From Chara braunii (Eukaryota > Streptophyta > Charophyceae > Charales > Characeae), in contig BFEA01000044.1 of assembly GCA_003427395.1 (NCBI GenBank), positions 3,953,513-3,988,274 on the forward strand: 34,762 nucleotides of DNA, written 5' to 3'. Position 1 is the stretch's first letter. Each line of letters opens with the position of its first letter. The notes below the pieces were generated by a model, which saw nothing but the letters and a program-made list of their open reading frames with translations, was not told the DNA's origin and made no database searches. Of this stretch, positions 31,674 through 34,762 are shown one piece after another. A program made the translations under genes and the position numbers.

Positions 31674-32087
31674 ATGCTGGTCGACGGTGCTCTGAAAGAA
31701 TTGTCTAAATTTGCTACAAAAGGAATATTTCCTTATAGGTATGAGGCTTGTTGGGGCTATCATTATTGTGGCTCAACCATCTGTGTAGTACTGACTCATT
31801 TCTTGGAGGGAGATATCTATGATATCCGCCCATATGTCAAGGAAGGAGGCAGCAACGCTGGTGAGGATTTTAATTGGTTATGGGAGATCGTGATCCAATT
31901 TATCTATGATGAAAAGACAAACTTGATCAAGCAAAAGAAGAAAGTGAAATGGGGTATAATGCCAGTAACATACAAGACTGTTCCAATCCCTCCTATATCT
32001 GGCAGCTATTGTGATGGGACTAGCTGGCTGCCGATAATCAACATGGTATTGACCAGAGAGAAAAGAAATGGTGGACATGTGAGCTGA
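31674..32087 (+). CDS. Domain B with start of segment C, 137 codons
   Basis: The only copy of the B family with an unbroken frame from B into C. B: LKELSKFA, IFPYRYEA, STICVVLTHFLEGDIYDIRPYVKEG, EDFNWLWEI (compare LSIYVVHTEFAGGTIHDLRPYLRKG and FDPVW). Then a lysine-rich link with LIK (compare KLIRS), then VPIPPISGSYCDGTSWL (compare PRPPVPSLLTDGTSWL). After SWLPIIN the match to C ends; the frame closes at TGA in the context GTGAGCTGA (32079), another donor-like site. ATG 31674 is the first in frame after a stop. No domain A was found upstream. Orientation is opposite to the rest of the right-hand cassette, so it is an extra copy. Function unknown. Confidence 0.6.
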   Translation: MLVDGALKELSKFATKGIFPYRYEACWGYHYCGSTICVVLTHFLEGDIYDIRPYVKEGGSNAGEDFNWLWEIVIQFIYDEKTNLIKQKKKVKWGIMPVTYKTVPIPPISGSYCDGTSWLPIINMVLTREKRNGGHVS

Positions 32088-32388
32088 AGAGATTTCAGCA
32101 GAAGTAATTAGACAAAGAAGGTCAAATTTTGGCAGAGGTTCGGGTCAAAGTCAAGAGAAGGTTGAGTGTCTCCTAAGGTCACTGAATACTCTAAGCAAGA
32201 GAGAGGCATTTCCATATGAAGTTATCAGGTATGAGATGGTCGAGAACGGATGGGAGCAGGAACGATTGTATGTACTGACATTCTATTTCACTGACCTGGA
32301 TGTGTATGACGTAAGAATTTATGTCCCAAAAGTAAGAAGTGATGATGCAGTGTTTTCCAATTACATCGGTCTCTGGCTCTCCTTCTAG
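32083..32388 (+). pseudogene. Second domain-B copy in tandem, no ATG
   Basis: Frame open from just after a stop at 32080 to TAG at 32386, 101 codons, with no ATG near its start. It repeats the domain-B plan: LLRSLNTLSKREAFPYEVIRYE, LYVLTFYFTDLDVYDVRIYV, then an acidic and hydrophobic end with GLWLSF. LSK, FPY and LW match the neighbouring 31674 copy, and LNTLSKREAF resembles LNIIALRDAF at 23091. R-P-Y has become R-I-Y. Either it is an exon (TTTTGGCAG at 32125-32133 is acceptor-like) or a decayed tandem duplicate. Confidence 0.5.
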
Positions 32389-33212
32389 TTCATGAAGTGA
32401 CGCTTCATCTTACAGATCACCTGCCAACCAGTCCAATCATGTTCGTACGCAATTTCCACTCAAGAAGGGCAGCAGGTATAGAGTCAACTAATAATATCCC
32501 GCTCGAAGACCATCGCCACACCACACTGGTAAAACAGATGATGCCAACAAGTGTGTGTTGGCAGACTCTTTTTCCCCATACACGATGCACTCTTTCGCGT
32601 GACACGACTTTCCCCTCTCTTGTAACAGCCGCGTGATCCCGCTAGTCGTCTTGGGGTTGGATCGAGTAGGCTGGAACATGCCTCACGTCATCCGTACGCA
32701 GATGACTGCCTTGTGTCCCCTTACACGATCAGCGAGTACTGAGCACTCGATGGTCCAACCTCTGTTGACCAATGATGCGAGTCACTGGTACTCTTTTCAC
32801 TGTGAGATCAGCCTTTTGCACGCGCACTACACTGGAGAGCAAAGGATAGCAGTTGATGTCACCTCTACCGCCGCGATTCGCATCCGGTTATTCTCAGTTG
32901 ATTCTCTCTTCCCTCTGGGCTCTATCCCCCGTCATCCGCGCGCACATTCTACGCGTGTCACCTATTTCCCTCAACCGAGCTGGGCTTCACCACACACAGA
33001 GTGCCCGCACATAACCGTTTCTCGTCTTCTTGTTTTGTCTTCCACTAATCTCGCGCACGCATACTACAAGCTCACCCGCCGCGCGTCGCCCTCTCTCTTG
33101 TCACACTGATGTTGTGAGATACTGGGCCCCGACTGCCTGCCACACGTGTCGCTCCCCTCTCGCCTTACACTGTCTCTCCCTTCGTTGACCCCTTCGTCGC
33201 GCATGTGCTCTC
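32389..33212. other. No gene recognised
   Basis: A plus-strand frame of 158 codons (ending 33109) is open but C/T-rich, without motif, and lies opposite the downstream flank of the right-arm ORF. I treat it as a shadow. The corresponding left flank (18500-18960) is similar in composition. Confidence 0.4.
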
Positions 33213-33653
33213 TCAGACCTGCCTTTTCCCCTTGCTCGGCCTATCACCTGTCCCGCGACCCCGAGGTGTCAGTTGTCGCGAGCTTGTCTCGGGTCCCTTT
33301 TCCACCGGTTCCGCGGCTCGGTGGTGCTTTTGGATCTCCTCTGATCTGTTCCAGGACCTAAGATCCGCCTCTCGGTCTGCGTCGCTCATCTCACTCTCCC
33401 CTCCCGAGTCTCTGTCCTGGTGGATCTGCTCCATGTCCGCCGTGTCCATTGAGGTCTCAGTTTTGTGATAGGCCTCAGTTATCCGTAGCCTTGCCGTCAC
33501 TCCATCCCGTCTACAGCGTCTCTCAGCTCGGTCTCTCGCCTCCGAAATCGCATCCTGCAACTTCGGGTTAGTCCGCATCTCCCCCTCTCTTGCTCCCTCC
33601 ACGTTGATCTTCAGTTGGTACCAGTACCCGGGCCTGTACCCATGCAGCGCCAT
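33213..33653 (-). CDS. Arm ORF, 146 aa, homologue of 17976-18494
   Basis: Start at ATG 33653, in the conserved GGCTATGGCG, not the frame's first ATG (33716), because homology begins here with MA and GYRP. Relative to the left-arm protein it lacks about 25 residues after GYRPGYW. It keeps the core EARDRAERRCRRDGVTA and LRITEAYHK, the acidic DSGGESEMSD, then SW, PVEKGPETSS and a basic end (KGKRQV). The shared parts are spread over the whole length, so both descend from one gene. No membrane or signal segment. The second strand is less well kept than in the left copy. Function unknown; a gag-like ORF1 or a small nucleic-acid-binding protein are possible. Confidence 0.55.
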   Translation of the reverse strand: MALHGYRPGYWYQLKINVEGAREGEMRTNPKLQDAISEARDRAERRCRRDGVTARLRITEAYHKTETSMDTADMEQIHQDRDSGGESEMSDADREADLRSWNRSEEIQKHHRAAEPVEKGPETSSRQLTPRGRGTGDRPSKGKRQV

Positions 33654-33796
33654 AGCCAATAGCCAGCGCCTGCCCAGTAAACAGCGCAGCGTAAAGTCAC
33701 CAGCTTCCAATAGCACACCCTTCTACACCGGAGCCTGCGGTACAGACTGCGTGCTACTGGGCGGCTGGCTGCCGACGATATCCCGACTCATCCTTT

Positions 33797-33802
33797 CTTA
33801 TA
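33797..33802 (-). promoter_or_regulatory. TATA-like box of the right-arm ORF
   Basis: TATAAG within CCCTATAAGAAAGG on the minus strand, 149 bases upstream of ATG 33653, matching the TATAAA at 17759 in the left arm. Confidence 0.4.
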
Positions 33803-34265
33803 GGGCTTCCCTCTCTGCGTTCTGAATAAAGGACTCAGATTAGTCCTTTTCAGACTTACCACATTTCAAGAATTTTAAGCAACAAACTAATAATTAAACT
33901 TTTCTTTACCTTTATTATTGGGGATAATATTCAATCCAAAAAAAAAAGACATCGGTTGATCGTGAACTAATACTGACACCTATCCGTCAGAGACCCTAGC
34001 AATATGATTGCAGACCCGGCATGGCGGTCCCATAACGGGGTACTCGAAGTCACTTCTCCCTTTTTAAATTGCAGCGCAGACCCATCTTCATCGGGTACCC
34101 ATGTCCGATGGCAAGGAGGGGGCTTATGACCCTCCACAGGGGGGTGATAGACCTCCTACCGATGCGGTTGCGGGTCACCCTCCTTTTGAAGTCTCATCGC
34201 ATGGTGCCAGATCAGGGCTCACCCGCGGATAGTATATGCAAGGTCGGCCCAAGCCACAGATTGAT

Positions 34266-34282
34266 GGTTCGAAATTCGAACC
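34266..34282. repeat. Perfect 17-base palindrome
   Basis: GGTTCGAAATTCGAACC, two copies of GGTTCGAA facing each other. It resembles the B box of RNA polymerase III promoters, but no A box or cloverleaf is nearby. The left arm has only a worn version (about 17315, GTTTCGAGTTC). Confidence 0.75.
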
Positions 34283-34762
34283 GTTGGCTTCCCGCGAAAG
34301 GACAGGCCAACAGGCAGAAATCAAAATTAGAAAACTAAATAATAATAATAAAAATAAAAATAATAATAATAGTAATAGTTGCGGAAAGGAAGGGACGGCG
34401 TTTCAAAATCCCTCCGCGTGGCTCTGTCCATAAAGTAAGTCACCGTGGCACAATTCTAAAGCCCGACTTTCGACCTTTTCTTTTTCCTGTATCTGCCCTC
34501 AATCTCAACTACTAGAGCCTAGCACACGGTTGAAATGTCTACAAAGGTTCCCATCATGATTCTGCACCTGGTCCGGGTCACGACCATCAGGACAAAAAAA
34601 AACCCTTTCAAATCCATGCAGACCAGGCCACCCGACAGCGGCCGCGGCTGGGGAATTAGACCGCCCGCCAATCCCGAGTTAAGCAGGAACTTAAGCCCCC
34701 GTATAGACTCGACAGTTAGCCTTTTATTTTTCTTCTCCCATAACCCGGTTAGGAAGAACTCG

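Larger units (their letters stand above)
33213..34762 (-). repeat. Right arm of the divergent inverted repeat
   Basis: Reverse complement aligns with 17040-18500. It reaches the window's end (CGGGTTATGGG at about 34747-34737 matches 17053), so the repeat may go on outside. The conserved block is at about 34090-34175 and an AAT-rich tract at 34339-34380. Confidence 0.75.

Noticed and set aside
32633-33109. 158-codon plus-strand ORF
   Set aside because: C/T-rich antisense of the right-arm flank with no motif or homologue.
34255-34290. tRNA gene at the GGTTCGAA palindrome
   Set aside because: No A box, anticodon arm or acceptor pairing; the B-box match is explained by the palindrome.

Overview
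The window looks like repeat-rich nuclear DNA of a eukaryote, most likely of the green-plant lineage. It has long GA, TA, ATT and poly-T tracts, a run of Ns inside a GA microsatellite, decayed LTR-retroelement sequence, TATA boxes and intron-like splice signals, and no prokaryotic operon structure. The acidic, SR-rich ORF at 24.2-24.9 kb reminds me of hypothetical retroelement-type proteins annotated in charophyte algae such as Chara. That is memory only, unverified, and the host is not certain. I see no tRNA, rRNA or CRISPR array, and no intact conserved housekeeping gene.

Region 1 (1-17.0 kb) is a nest of decayed repeats. A tandem array of about 123 bp appears twice (45-485 and 7130-8115), and the second copy is interrupted by a GTAC-rich MITE-like insertion (7466-7815). 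A degenerate seven-copy motif lies at 6266-6871. A terminus-like sequence TGTYGGNGCRAATACC plus a palindrome occurs five times (4157 minus; 8761, 10147, 11246 and 16114 plus). Three of these lead into a homologous LTR-like block of about 550 bp. A broken Ty3-type gag relic lies at 8830-10146, and its 3' tail recurs on the minus strand at 4158-4250. From 11.7 to 14.1 kb there are tandem repeats, palindromes, a GA tract with an assembly gap and a strong TATA box.

Region 2 (17.0-34.76 kb) has a head-to-head layout. The outer parts (17040-18500 plus and 33213-34762 minus) are inverted homologues. Each has an ATT-rich tract, a conserved GC-rich block, a TATA box and a homologous ORF (172 and 146 aa). 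Between them lies a set of small related genes on both strands. Domain A is a short protein of about 80 aa (22194 plus, 28076 minus, 29070 minus). Domain B carries a D-[IL]-R-P-Y core (23091 plus, 27574 minus, 31674 plus, 32083 plus, and perhaps a relic near 21 kb). Segment C follows B. On both strands the order is arm ORF, A, B, C, with the axis near 25.1-25.8 kb. The plus side also carries an acidic, serine-arginine-rich gene and a further coding relic near the centre.

I recognise neither A nor B as a named family. The three A copies end at a GTGAG splice-donor-like site in the same phase, and the B copies begin at a phase-compatible sequence, so A and B may be exons of one gene. Several copies carry in-frame stops or frameshifts. 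My overall reading is an expanded, partly decayed, element-borne gene family of unknown function. This rests on repeated homology within the window and not on any database match.
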